From positions 1-64,000 of the forward strand of contig DEFD01000040.1 of assembly GCA_002350615.1 (NCBI GenBank): a DNA stretch of 64,000 nt, read 5' to 3'. A program made the translations under genes and the position numbers. The stretch comes from Bacteroidales bacterium UBA2861. Lineage in GTDB: Bacteria > Bacteroidota > Bacteroidia > Bacteroidales > UBA932. The notes under the pieces were generated by a model. It did not search any database. It saw only the letters and a list, made by a program, of their open reading frames with translations, and had not been told where the DNA came from. Below, one piece after another: positions 17,551 through 26,410 of the stretch (its first letter is position 1; each line of letters opens with the position of its first letter).

Positions 17551-18825
17551 ATGGCTTACGATTTTACGACAGAAGGAGCGCCGAAGGGCAGCAATTCGGT
17601 CAAATGGGACATGATACCGGAAGAATCCGGCGCGGCAAGGACCGGAACAGGTCCCGGTGAACTTCTCCCCATGTGGGTGGCGGAGATGGACTTCCCTGCC
17701 GCTCCGTTCATCGTGGAGGCCCTGCACCGCCGTATAGATAAAGGGGTGTTCGGCTACACTTTCATCCCGGACAGCTACTACGACCGCGTAATCGACTGGT
17801 TTTCCCGCAGGCACGGCTGGAACATCTCCAGAGGGGAGATAATCCCCATTTCAGGGATTGTTCCCGCTACTTCCGTGGCGATTCGCGCCCTCTGCATGTC
17901 TGGGCCGCTGAAACCAGGAGCCGGCATTTCCGCCATAGCGGACGCAAGCGGCAGAAGGCCCAAAATCATCATGCAGACCCCGGCATACAACTGCTTCTTC
18001 AGCAATATCCGCAACATGGGCTGCGAACTCAGCGAAAACCGTCTCGTCTGGGACGGGGAAAGCAGGAGATACAGGATAGACTGGGAAGATTTCGAACGCC
18101 GCTGCGCCGACCCTGACGCAAAGGCTTTCCTTCTCTGCAATCCCCACAACCCCTGCGGACGCCTCTGGAGCCGCGAAGAGCTGACCAGGCTCGGAGAGAT
18201 ATGCCTCGCCCACGGCATCCCGGTGATCAGCGACGAGATCCACTGCGAGATAGTGAATCCCGTCCATCCCGAGGGATACACCCCGTTCGCAAGTATCAGC
18301 GAAGAATTCGCCCGAAACACCATAAGTTTCGTCTCCCCTACCAAATCCTTCAATATAGCCGGACTCCAGATAGCCAATATCATAAGCGCCAACGAAGATT
18401 TCCGCTGCAGGATCGACCGGGTGATCAACGACTGGGAGCACTGCGATGTGAACCAGCTTGGCATCGTGGCCCTGGAAGCCGCCTACAGCCGGCAGGGAGA
18501 AGATTGGCTTGCACAGATGAATGAAGTGGTCGCAGGGAACTTCGAGCTTCTGAAAGAGGCCCTCGGACGGGAATTCCCTGATGTACGCCTCCCCGAACTC
18601 GAAGCCACATACCTTGCACTGCCGGACTTTTCCGCCCTTTTCCCCAATACGGAGAAAGCCGGCGATATGGTGGCTGAGCATCTGCTGAAGGACGAGAAGC
18701 TGCGCTTCAGTCCAGGTTCCATCTACGGAGCCCCCTCCTGCTACCGCATCAACCTCGCCTGTCCCCGGACCACAATGAAAGAAGCCGTGAAGCGTCTGCT
18801 CCACGGCCTCCATAAGATATCCTGA
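17551..18825 (+). CDS. PatB/MalY family pyridoxal-phosphate C-S lyase
   Basis: A 424-aa fold-type I aminotransferase-like enzyme. The stretch LPMWVAEMDFPAAPFIVEAL near the N-terminus, GYTFIPDSYYDRVIDWFSRRHGW, LLCNPHNPCGR and ISDEIHCEIV are typical of the MalY/PatB group. The Schiff-base lysine lies in SPTKSFNIAGLQ. These cytosolic enzymes cleave cystathionine or S-substituted cysteines to pyruvate, ammonia and a thiol. The gene is convergent with the porin gene (7 bases between stops) and is preceded by a 33-bp palindrome. There is no obvious -7 box, so it may be read through from the MATE operon or depend on a regulator binding the palindrome. Confidence 0.9.
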   Translation: MAYDFTTEGAPKGSNSVKWDMIPEESGAARTGTGPGELLPMWVAEMDFPAAPFIVEALHRRIDKGVFGYTFIPDSYYDRVIDWFSRRHGWNISRGEIIPISGIVPATSVAIRALCMSGPLKPGAGISAIADASGRRPKIIMQTPAYNCFFSNIRNMGCELSENRLVWDGESRRYRIDWEDFERRCADPDAKAFLLCNPHNPCGRLWSREELTRLGEICLAHGIPVISDEIHCEIVNPVHPEGYTPFASISEEFARNTISFVSPTKSFNIAGLQIANIISANEDFRCRIDRVINDWEHCDVNQLGIVALEAAYSRQGEDWLAQMNEVVAGNFELLKEALGREFPDVRLPELEATYLALPDFSALFPNTEKAGDMVAEHLLKDEKLRFSPGSIYGAPSCYRINLACPRTTMKEAVKRLLHGLHKIS

Positions 18826-18832
18826 CAGCAAA

Positions 18833-19948
18833 TTAGAACCTGACGTAGGTCTGGAGCCAGATCTCGTTGAACTCACGCTTGGTTCCGAAGTGGTCGTTGT
18901 GCCTGCGGTACTCGAGCTGGAAGTTCAGGTTCTTGTGAAGACGGAAGTTGGCAATGGCCGAGTACATATTATTATCAAATCGCACTTCCTTGCCAATTTC
19001 TTCATCCAATGAACTATCCTCATAATAATCCCATTTGGCATAGAGTTTCAGCCATTTCAAGACAGGGACACCCAGTGTAGCATAAAATGCATATGCTTTC
19101 CCTTTCTTATATGTTTGTAATATATTGTTTTTATCCACGAAATTGTATGTTTGATCCTTTTCGCCTGCAATGTTGTGGGCATATTCGCTGCGGAATGTCC
19201 AGTTGTTACGGTCGAATTTCACGCCGTAGCTGAGACGTTCGCGCTTGAACACGTCACCGGAGGTGGGATTCACCCAGTCGCCTTTCCATGCGAAAACGCC
19301 CGCATACAGGCCCTTGATGGGCTGCACCTGGAAAGTTCCGATAATGTCCTTGTGGCCGTTGGCATCGGCAAGGTTGATACCCTGACCGTTCCAGACACCT
19401 ATCTGATAATGGAAGAGATTGTGCTTGTCCTCCCCTATCTTGAGGAAGTCGCCCTGAGCCTGGATACCGAGGTCGCGGCCGCCCATATTGGCTTCACCGA
19501 GACGGTCGCCCATGCCTGCGAATTTCTGAACGAGGAAAGAGTAGTCTCCTGCTCCCACATCCCAGGGATTCATGGGGTTCTCGAAGGTAAAGGCCCTCTT
19601 GAACTGGCCGATCTTCACGGAGAAGAAATCGTACTTCGCCCACTCCACGTAGAAATCCTTGACGTGATGGGTTCCGTTGCCGAACTGCATCTGGACGCGG
19701 TACTTGAAGTCGGTGAAGATACTGCCGTCCACATAGGCACGAATGAGCCTGAGGCCGAAGCCGGGTCCGCCGTGGGCACCTTCAGCGTCACTGTACTTAT
19801 AGGATCCGATGACAAATGCGCCCACCTTGGGCTTGCTCATAAACCCGGTTTCATTCATATTGAAAGCCGGTATTTCGCCGTCCTGCGCAAATGCCGCAAA
19901 GGAAGCAAGTCCCAGGAGAGCGGCAGCTGCAATAAAGATTCTTTTCAT
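18833..19948 (-). CDS. Porin of the phosphate-selective O/P family
   Basis: A 371-aa outer-membrane protein with a signal peptide (cleavage near AAFAQ, residue 22) and alternating beta strands ending in an aromatic residue (LQTYVRF). The stretch FKYRVQMQFGNGTHHVKDFYVEWAKYDFFSVKIGQFKRAFTFE fits the OprO/OprP-like family in Bacteroidota. In this phylum such porins are not necessarily phosphate-specific. The part encoded by about 18970-19190 is visibly richer in A and T than the rest and uses different codons (TAT, AAT, ATA), suggesting that a block of extracellular loops was exchanged. Its promoter is clear (19989-20019). Confidence 0.88.
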   Translation of the reverse strand: MKRIFIAAAALLGLASFAAFAQDGEIPAFNMNETGFMSKPKVGAFVIGSYKYSDAEGAHGGPGFGLRLIRAYVDGSIFTDFKYRVQMQFGNGTHHVKDFYVEWAKYDFFSVKIGQFKRAFTFENPMNPWDVGAGDYSFLVQKFAGMGDRLGEANMGGRDLGIQAQGDFLKIGEDKHNLFHYQIGVWNGQGINLADANGHKDIIGTFQVQPIKGLYAGVFAWKGDWVNPTSGDVFKRERLSYGVKFDRNNWTFRSEYAHNIAGEKDQTYNFVDKNNILQTYKKGKAYAFYATLGVPVLKWLKLYAKWDYYEDSSLDEEIGKEVRFDNNMYSAIANFRLHKNLNFQLEYRRHNDHFGTKREFNEIWLQTYVRF

Positions 19949-19988
19949 TTCAATAAAGTTTGGTTTTAATACTTTGTCTAAGGCTCGA

Positions 19989-20019
19989 CAAAGATAGTAA
20001 AAGTTTTTACAATAACAAC
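19989..20019 (-). promoter_or_regulatory. Porin promoter
   Basis: On the minus strand GTTG (20016-20019) lies 19 bases before TATCTTTG (19989-19996). The leader is about 40 nt. Confidence 0.7.
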
Positions 20020-20026
20020 ATTTACT

Positions 20027-21481
20027 TTATGCCAGGGCAAACGGGAAAATCTTTGTAAGCCAGAAGAATGCGAATACAAATCCGACCACGCCGATGATGA
20101 TTCCGACCTTAGCCATATCCTTGGTCTCCACGAGTCCGGTGGAAGATGCGATCGCATTCGGAGGCGTGGAAATCGGGAAGAGCATTGCGATGGAAGCGCA
20201 GATGGCGATGAAGGAAATCATTGCGCGGGTGCCGCCGAGGGCTATGAAGCTGGCGTTGTTCGCGGCGTCGGGATCGGCCATTCCCTCAGCAACAACTATC
20301 AGGATAGGAATGAGCAGGGCCGCGGTGGCACTGTTGCTGATAAAGTTGGAGAGGAAGTAGCAGATGAGGCCTGCGACCACGAGCACCACGACCACCGACA
20401 TGCTGCCGAAAGGAATAGCCTCTATGAGGACCTTGGCAAGGCCGGTGCCGTTGAGCGCCGTTCCGAGGGCGAATCCACCGGCTACCAGCCAGAGCACGCT
20501 CCAGTTGATTTTCTTGATGTCTTCCTTGGTGAAGATGCCGAGTGCGGTGAGTACTCCAAGAGGGATGAGAGCCACGACATTGGAGTTGATGTGGTGTATC
20601 TGTTCGGTCATCCACAGGAGTATCGTCCCGAGGAATACCGTCCATACCGTATAGGTTTTCCAGTCTGCCTTGCGCTTGCTTTCAGGAATCTCGAGTTCCA
20701 CCTTGTCGCTCTTGAAGGGGAAGAAGAACTGGAGAAGCATCCAGGCGAAGAGAATCATTATCACGACGTAAGGAATCATGCGCATGGACCATTCCACGAA
20801 GGAAACGGACATGCCGGCATCTTCCAGGAAGCGGACCGCGGTAGCGTTCGGAGGGGTTCCGATAGGGGTTCCGATACCGCCAAGGTTGGCCGCCACGGGG
20901 ATTGCGAGGGCGAGACCCACGCGGCCTTTGTCATCCTTGGGAAGGGCGGCAAGCACCGGGGCCAGGAAGGCAAGCATCATGGCCGCTGTTGCGGTGTTGC
21001 TCATGAACATGGAGAAAATCGAAATGACCACGAGGAATCCAAGCAGGACGCCCTTGGGTTTGGTACCGAAAGGTTTCAGCAGGACGCGTGCGAGAGTGAC
21101 GTCAAGGCCGTATTCCTCCGCCACGATGGCAAGGACGAAACCGCCCATGAACAGCATCACCACAGGGTCGGCGAAAGCGGACATCAGGCTCTTGTACCCG
21201 ACAAGCTTGCCGGCGTCGGGGGTGCAGAGGAAACCGAGTCCCTTGTCGGAGACCGTAAGGAGTGAAATCACGATAACCAGCAGGGATGTGGTCCAGTTGG
21301 GGATGATCTCGAAGATCCACATGAGCGCGGCGAAAGCGAAAAGTGCGATTACGCGCTGCTGGGTTGCAGTGAGGGCGTCGATGCCGAAGAAAGAGGTAGG
21401 AACCGCATAGAGGAAGGCGGTGACTATCACCACGATCGGGAGCAGTACACAAAACTTGACATTGAATTTTTTGTCAGCCAT
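20027..21481 (-). CDS. SLC13/DASS family sodium-coupled carboxylate transporter
   Basis: A 484-aa inner-membrane protein with about eleven helices. The two Ser-Asn-Thr-type motifs of the divalent anion:Na+ symporter family are present: MSNTATAAMMLAFLAP in the first half and ISNSATAALLIPI in the second. A proline-rich turn IGTPIGTPPNATAV and the late PISTPPNAIA complete the substrate site. Such carriers import succinate, fumarate, malate or similar C4-dicarboxylates with Na+. In a fermenter with a fumarate/succinate pathway it could also export succinate. The gene lies just behind the gdhA terminator and may have a promoter that begins inside it. Confidence 0.93.
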   Translation of the reverse strand: MADKKFNVKFCVLLPIVVIVTAFLYAVPTSFFGIDALTATQQRVIALFAFAALMWIFEIIPNWTTSLLVIVISLLTVSDKGLGFLCTPDAGKLVGYKSLMSAFADPVVMLFMGGFVLAIVAEEYGLDVTLARVLLKPFGTKPKGVLLGFLVVISIFSMFMSNTATAAMMLAFLAPVLAALPKDDKGRVGLALAIPVAANLGGIGTPIGTPPNATAVRFLEDAGMSVSFVEWSMRMIPYVVIMILFAWMLLQFFFPFKSDKVELEIPESKRKADWKTYTVWTVFLGTILLWMTEQIHHINSNVVALIPLGVLTALGIFTKEDIKKINWSVLWLVAGGFALGTALNGTGLAKVLIEAIPFGSMSVVVVLVVAGLICYFLSNFISNSATAALLIPILIVVAEGMADPDAANNASFIALGGTRAMISFIAICASIAMLFPISTPPNAIASSTGLVETKDMAKVGIIIGVVGFVFAFFWLTKIFPFALA

Positions 21482-21501
21482 ACCGATTTAAGTTTTCTCT
21501 C

Positions 21502-21534
21502 AAAAAAAAGCAGCCGTCCGGGAACGGCGGCTGC
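21502..21534 (-). terminator. gdhA terminator overlapping the SLC13 promoter
   Basis: The minus strand reads GCAGCCG, an 11-nt loop, CGGCTGC, then eight T: a textbook intrinsic terminator 42 bases after the gdhA stop. A -7 box for the next gene abuts its 5' arm. Confidence 0.85.
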
Positions 21535-21541
21535 AAATTTA
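21534..21541 (-). promoter_or_regulatory. -7 box TAAATTTG for the SLC13 gene
   Basis: A full TAnnTTTG match. Transcription starting 4-7 bases later would begin inside the 5' arm of the terminator stem, so the new transcript could not form the whole hairpin. A near-perfect inverted repeat (TAATTATTT/AAATAATTA, 21543-21562) lies just upstream and may bind a regulator. Confidence 0.5.
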
Positions 21542-21576
21542 GTAATTATTTACAAATAATTAGCCTGCGTCAGGGG

Positions 21577-22920
21577 CTAAATGATCCCCTGTTCGAGCAT
21601 TGCGTGTGCTACCTTCATGAAGCCCGCGATATTGGCTCCTTTCACGTAGTCGATGCTGCCGTCCGGCTGTGTGCCGTACTTGACGCACTGCTCGTGGATG
21701 CTCTGCATGATGAAGTGGAGTTTGTCGTCCACTTCCTGTGCGCTCCAGGAAATATGGGAAGCGTTCTGGGTCATTTCCAGGCCGCTTGTAGCCACGCCGC
21801 CCGCATTCACGGCCTTCCCGGGAGCGAAGAGCACTCCGTTGGACTGGAAATAGTGGATGGCTCCGGGCTGGCATCCCATGTTGGACACCTCGCAGCAGCA
21901 CCAGCAGCCGTTGGATTTCAGCTCGCGGGCATCATCCTCCGAAAGCTCGTTCTGGAATGCGCAGGGCAGCGCTATGTCGCAGGGTACGCTCCATGCCTTC
22001 TTTCCGGGCACGAAATGCGCCTTGTCCGGGAATTTCACAGCCATGTCCTCGATTCTGTCGCGGTTGGAGGCCCTCATGATGAGCATGTAGTCTATCATTT
22101 CCGGGGTGATTCCGTCGGGGATTTCCACCATTCCGTCGGGGCCGGAAAGGGCTATCACCTTCGCACCGAGATGCACTGCCTTCTTGCAGGCGCCCCAGGC
22201 CACGTTGCCGAAGCCGGAAATCGCAAGTTTCTTGCCCTTGATATCCTTGCCTGCCTTGTGGAGGAGGTGCTGGGTGAAGTAAAGGGCGCCGAAGCCGGTA
22301 GCCTCGGGACGCAGGATGCTGCCGCCCCAGGTCTGTCCCTTGCCCGTAAGCACGCCGGTATTGTACTGCCTTGCGAGCTTGCGGTACATGCCGTCCAGAT
22401 ATCCGATCTCGCGTCCGCCGACACCTACGTCGCCGGCAGGCACATCCTGGTCGGGTCCTATACAGTTCCAGAGTTCCAGCATGAAGGCCTGGCAGAAACG
22501 CATGATTTCCGCATCGCTCTTGCCTACCGGATTGAAGTCGCTGCCGCCTTTGGCTCCGCCCATCGGAAGGGTGGTGAGGGCATTCTTGAAAGTCTGCTCG
22601 AAGCCGAGGAACTTGAGCATGGAAGGGGTCACCGCCTTGTGGAAGCGAAGTCCTCCCTTATAGGGGCCGATCGCGCTATTGAACTGCACGCGGTAGCCCA
22701 GGTTGGTCTGCACCTCTCCCCTGTCATCTATCCAGGTGACGCGGAAAGTGAAGATGCGGTCGGGCTCGACCATCCTCTCCACTATCTTAGCCTTCTCGAA
22801 CTCGGGATGCTCGTTGTACACATCCTCGATACTTTCGAGTACTTCCTGCACTGCCTGCAGATACTCGTTTTCTCCCGGATACTTGGCCTGGAGAGCCGCC
22901 ATTATTTCAGAAACTTTCAT
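21577..22920 (-). CDS. gdhA: NADP-specific glutamate dehydrogenase
   Basis: A 447-aa enzyme that makes glutamate from 2-oxoglutarate and ammonia in the cytosol, the usual length of the hexameric bacterial type. The substrate-binding PYKGGLRFHKAVTPSMLKFL and the catalytic-lysine region LPMGGAKGGSDFNPVGKS are intact, and the NAD(P)-binding fold shows VSGFGNVAWGACKK-type sequence (ISGFGNVAWGA). It is the last gene of a chain that begins at nadK. It lies 29 bases behind korB, which links 2-oxoglutarate/pyruvate chemistry and NADP supply. A strong terminator follows. Confidence 0.97.
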   Translation of the reverse strand: MKVSEIMAALQAKYPGENEYLQAVQEVLESIEDVYNEHPEFEKAKIVERMVEPDRIFTFRVTWIDDRGEVQTNLGYRVQFNSAIGPYKGGLRFHKAVTPSMLKFLGFEQTFKNALTTLPMGGAKGGSDFNPVGKSDAEIMRFCQAFMLELWNCIGPDQDVPAGDVGVGGREIGYLDGMYRKLARQYNTGVLTGKGQTWGGSILRPEATGFGALYFTQHLLHKAGKDIKGKKLAISGFGNVAWGACKKAVHLGAKVIALSGPDGMVEIPDGITPEMIDYMLIMRASNRDRIEDMAVKFPDKAHFVPGKKAWSVPCDIALPCAFQNELSEDDARELKSNGCWCCCEVSNMGCQPGAIHYFQSNGVLFAPGKAVNAGGVATSGLEMTQNASHISWSAQEVDDKLHFIMQSIHEQCVKYGTQPDGSIDYVKGANIAGFMKVAHAMLEQGII

Positions 22921-22949
22921 AGTGTTATTATATTATTTGGTGTGTTTGT

Positions 22950-23969
22950 TCATTCTACTTCCCAGGTGGAACCGCTGCGCAGAAGGTCGTCCACGCAGTG
23001 GATGCTGGATTTCTTCATCACGTCCTTCACCTGGTCGCGTACGCCGTCGTCATAGGTCACGTCCTTCACGTCACGGATAACTCCGAGGGCCACGGGGAAA
23101 TCGGGGTACTTCATGTCCGCGAGCATCATGTGAACGCCTGGATTCTGGCAGTGGGCGTCATGCACCAGGATGTCCTTTTCAGTAATACCGTTCTCCCCTA
23201 TCTTCACCACCTTGAGTCCGAGTCCGTCGAGAACCAGGCCCTTGTCGCGCTCCTTGCCGAAGATCATGGGCTCGCCATGGCGAAGCACTATGGTGCGGTC
23301 GGCACGGGTGGCGGGATCGGAGATATCGCGATGTGCGCCGTCATTGAAAATCACGCAGTTGGTAAGCATTTCCATGACGGAGGTCCCGTCATGCAGGGCC
23401 GCCGCAGTCATGATTTCCTCGTTCAGTTTGAGCTCCACGTCAAGGCTTCTCGCAAAGAAGGTTCCCTTTGCGCCAAGCACGAGACTTCCGGGATTGAAAG
23501 GATGCTCGACAGTTCCGTAAGGGGATGTCTTGGTGATAGCGCCGAACTTCGAGGTTGGCGAATACTGTCCCTTGGTGAGGCCGTATATCTGGTTGTTGAA
23601 AAGGATTATGTTTATGTCGATGTTGCGACGGATGGCATGGATGAAGTGGTTTCCTCCGATGGCGAGGGCATCGCCGTCGCCGCAGGCCTGCCATACGGTA
23701 AGCCAGGGATTGGCCACCTTGATGCCGGTGGAAATGGCCGTAGCGCGTCCGTGAATGCTGTGGAAGCCGTAGGTGTCCATGTAATAAGGAAGGCGCGAGG
23801 AGCAGCCGATTCCGGACACCACGACATAACGTTCCTTCTCATATCCGAGCGCCTGGCTCACCTTGGGCAGAGCCCTCTGCAGGGCCGCAAGCACGGCATG
23901 GTCGCCGCAGCCGGGGCACCAGCGGACTTCCTGGTCCGACTTGAAATCCTTGAATGAAAGTGTTGCCAT
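22950..23969 (-). CDS. korB: 2-oxoacid:ferredoxin oxidoreductase, beta subunit
   Basis: A 339-aa thiamine-diphosphate subunit. The family pattern is clear: WCPGCGDHAVLAAL at the start, SGIGCSSRLPYY, HSIHGRATAISTGIKVANP and the TPP/Mg2+ motif GDGDALAIGGNHFIHAIRRN followed by NNQIYGLTKGQYSPTS. With the alpha subunit encoded 3 bases upstream it forms an enzyme that makes or decarboxylates 2-oxoglutarate or a related 2-oxoacid with ferredoxin in the cytosol. The 2-oxoglutarate (Kor) assignment rests on family resemblance and on gdhA being next; another 2-oxoacid is possible. Confidence 0.92.
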   Translation of the reverse strand: MATLSFKDFKSDQEVRWCPGCGDHAVLAALQRALPKVSQALGYEKERYVVVSGIGCSSRLPYYMDTYGFHSIHGRATAISTGIKVANPWLTVWQACGDGDALAIGGNHFIHAIRRNIDINIILFNNQIYGLTKGQYSPTSKFGAITKTSPYGTVEHPFNPGSLVLGAKGTFFARSLDVELKLNEEIMTAAALHDGTSVMEMLTNCVIFNDGAHRDISDPATRADRTIVLRHGEPMIFGKERDKGLVLDGLGLKVVKIGENGITEKDILVHDAHCQNPGVHMMLADMKYPDFPVALGVIRDVKDVTYDDGVRDQVKDVMKKSSIHCVDDLLRSGSTWEVE

Positions 23970-23972
23970 AGT

Positions 23973-25811
23973 CTAAATCTCCTTCTTGATAGCTTCTACA
24001 AGTTCCGACACAAGGAAGGGCTGGCCCTGGACCTTGCCGACTTTTACGATTTTCAAATCCGGGAAAAGTCCCTGCAGATAAGAGGCGAATTGTCCGGAAT
24101 TAAGTTCACAGACTATAAGCTTTTCATAAGAATGAAGCACCTCGGACGTATTCTTCGGCACGGGGTAGATATAGTCGAAATGGGCACGGGAAAGACTCAC
24201 GCCCTCTTCACGGAGTTTCTGCACTGCGGACAGAATATGGCCGTATGTGCCGCCCCATCCCACGACGAGAACCTTGCCGGACGCGGGTCCGTCAACTTCA
24301 AGTTCGGGAATGAAGTCCGCAATCTTCTGAACCTTCTGCTCCCGCTCGTTCACCATCAGCTGATGTGTGGCCGGATCGGAGGCGAGCACTCCCCTGTGGT
24401 TCTTTTCAAGGCCGCCGACCCTGTGTTCAAAGCCCTTCTGACCGGGTATGGCCCACTTGGGAACCATATTTTCGTCCCTTTCGAAAGGACGGAATTTTCC
24501 GTCTTCGGGCAGGCTCTTGGCAAAGGGAGGCTGAATGACCGGGTAGTCCTTCATGGAAGGAATCAGCCAGGGTTCGCTGCCGTTGCCGAGGAAGCCCTCG
24601 CTGAGAAGCAGCACCGGGGTCATGTGCTCGAGCGCGATCTTGGATGCATTGAACGCCGCATCGAAGCAGTGGGCAGGAGAATGCGCCGCCACTACAGGTA
24701 TGGGGCATTCGCCGTTGCGCCCGTAAAGGGCCTGGTTAAGGTCGGTCTGTTCCGTTTTGGTGGGAATTCCGGTGGAAGGGCCGGCCCTCTGCACGTCCAC
24801 GACGACAAGCGGAAGTTCCGCCATGACGGCGAGGCCCAGCGCTTCGCTCTTGAGCGAAAGACCGGGACCGGAAGTCGTTGTGACGGCAAGGTCTCCCGCA
24901 TAGGAAGCGCCTATCGCCGTGCATATTCCGGCGATTTCGTCCTCAGCCTGCAAAGTCTTGGCTCCCAGGCTCTTGTGTATGGCAAGTTCCTCGAGGATGG
25001 CGGTTGCCGGCGTAATTGGATAGGAGCCGCAGAAAAGCGGCAGCCCGCTCTTTTCGGAAGCGGCGAGAAGTCCCCATGCGGTGGCCTGATTGCCGGTTAT
25101 GTTGCGGTAGGTCCCCTTTTTCGGATGGGCGGGCGCCACATGGTAGGTGTCCGGGATCATCTGAAGGTTGGCGGCATAGTTGAAACCGTCCTGAAGTACC
25201 TTCCGGTTCGGGGCTATCGCTTCCGGATGCTTCTTCGCGAATTTTCTTTCGAGATAGGCGTAGATATAGTCCAGGGGCCTGTCATATATGAAGCATGCCA
25301 TGCCCAGGGTGAACATGTTCTTGCACTTGTGCACCGCTTTCTGGTCCATCCCGAAATCCTTGAGGCTCTCTTCGGTGAGCGAGGTGATCGGGGCGACGAT
25401 AAGGTTGCGGTCCTCCACATGGAGCTCCAAGAAAGGATTGTCGGTCTTGAATCCGGCCTTGCGCAGGCCTGCTTCATCGAAGGCGTCCGCATCCACGAGA
25501 ATCATGGCATTGCGCTTGCACCATTTGGCATTGGCCATGAGCGCGGCGGGATTCATCGCCACGAGCAGGTCGCAGAAATCACCGGGGGTGTTAACCGAGG
25601 CATCGCCTATATGAACCTGGAATCCCGACACTCCGGAGACCGTTCCGTGCGGTGCGCGGATTTCTGCGGGGTAATCGGGAAAAGTGGAAAGTGAATTACC
25701 GTAGATTGCCGACATATCGGCAAAAAGAGACCCGGCCAGCTGCATGCCGTCGCCGGAATCTCCTGCAAATCGGATTACGACGTCACTGACGTCGATAACG
25801 ATATGTCCCAT
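23973..25811 (-). CDS. korA: 2-oxoacid:ferredoxin oxidoreductase, fused gamma-alpha subunit
   Basis: A 612-aa protein when started at the ATG at 25811, which begins MGHIVIDVSDVVIRF. The frame stays open upstream into ompH, but that part is a low-complexity Arg/Ser stretch and is not family-like. Residues 1-190 form the gamma domain (FAGDSGDGMQLAGSLFADMS, FPDYPAEIRAPHGTVSGVSG). The remainder is the pyrimidine-binding alpha part with GNQATAWGLLAASEKSGLPL, SYPITPATAILEELA and AEDEIAGICTAIGASYAGD. This gamma-alpha fusion is common in Bacteroidota Kor enzymes. It begins 10 bases after the ompH stop and ends 3 bases before korB. Confidence 0.93.
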   Translation of the reverse strand: MGHIVIDVSDVVIRFAGDSGDGMQLAGSLFADMSAIYGNSLSTFPDYPAEIRAPHGTVSGVSGFQVHIGDASVNTPGDFCDLLVAMNPAALMANAKWCKRNAMILVDADAFDEAGLRKAGFKTDNPFLELHVEDRNLIVAPITSLTEESLKDFGMDQKAVHKCKNMFTLGMACFIYDRPLDYIYAYLERKFAKKHPEAIAPNRKVLQDGFNYAANLQMIPDTYHVAPAHPKKGTYRNITGNQATAWGLLAASEKSGLPLFCGSYPITPATAILEELAIHKSLGAKTLQAEDEIAGICTAIGASYAGDLAVTTTSGPGLSLKSEALGLAVMAELPLVVVDVQRAGPSTGIPTKTEQTDLNQALYGRNGECPIPVVAAHSPAHCFDAAFNASKIALEHMTPVLLLSEGFLGNGSEPWLIPSMKDYPVIQPPFAKSLPEDGKFRPFERDENMVPKWAIPGQKGFEHRVGGLEKNHRGVLASDPATHQLMVNEREQKVQKIADFIPELEVDGPASGKVLVVGWGGTYGHILSAVQKLREEGVSLSRAHFDYIYPVPKNTSEVLHSYEKLIVCELNSGQFASYLQGLFPDLKIVKVGKVQGQPFLVSELVEAIKKEI

Positions 25812-25821
25812 AAATATCTCT

Positions 25822-26385
25822 CTACTGCTGCTGCGCCTGTGCCTGTGCCTGGAGCTCTGCCTGGAGGCTCTCGAGAGTGCGGTCTTCCGCGATGCCAAGA
25901 AGCTTTCGGGCTTCGGGGGTGATGTCCGTGCTCTGGGTCTCATCTATGTAGAGAACCGCCGTCTTGTCGAAAACGAAGACATATCCGGCTTCTTTGGCCA
26001 TCTTGGCTACAGTCTCCTGCGCCTTCTTGTAGATAGGAGCCATCAGGGTTTCCTGCTGCTCCTGGAGTTCCTGCTGAATGCTCTGCTGGAATTCCTGGAT
26101 ACGCTGCTGAATCTCGGTGAGTTCCTTTTCCTTGCTCTCCTTGATGGCGGGGGTCCAGTTTGCAGCCTTCTGCTGATACTCTCCGTACTTCTTCTGGAAT
26201 TCATCGACCATACCCTGGTATGTATCCTGTGCTTCTTTGCTGGATGCCGCCATGGTCGTGCGAGCCTGATCGGCCTCAGGCATGAGCTGCACGAGCTCGG
26301 TAAAGCTCACATGTGCAAACTTGGGCTGTGCGAAAGCAAGGGAACCCATCAGGGATGCCAACGCGATAATGATGATTCTTTTCAT
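25822..26385 (-). CDS. OmpH/Skp family periplasmic chaperone
   Basis: A 187-aa protein with a signal peptide (MKRIIIIALASLMGSLAFAQ) and a long Gln/Glu/Lys-rich coiled coil (about 50-130) with a beta core at both ends. Skp-like proteins hold unfolded outer-membrane proteins in the periplasm. It lies 25 bases downstream of bamA, the usual order in Bacteroidota, and ends in a Gln/Ala-rich tail. A second OmpH-like gene occurs at 47228. Confidence 0.93.
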   Translation of the reverse strand: MKRIIIIALASLMGSLAFAQPKFAHVSFTELVQLMPEADQARTTMAASSKEAQDTYQGMVDEFQKKYGEYQQKAANWTPAIKESKEKELTEIQQRIQEFQQSIQQELQEQQETLMAPIYKKAQETVAKMAKEAGYVFVFDKTAVLYIDETQSTDITPEARKLLGIAEDRTLESLQAELQAQAQAQQQ

Positions 26386-26410
26386 ATCGATACTGAATTT
26401 GATTGTTAGC

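Noticed and set aside
24090..25694. Plus-strand open frame of 534 codons opposite korA
   Set aside because: Antisense shadow of a protein with complete catalytic motifs.
25812..25943. Longer start for korA giving 44 extra residues
   Set aside because: The extension is a low-complexity Arg/Ser stretch antisense-like to nothing known and overlaps ompH; the ATG at 25811 gives the normal family N-terminus.
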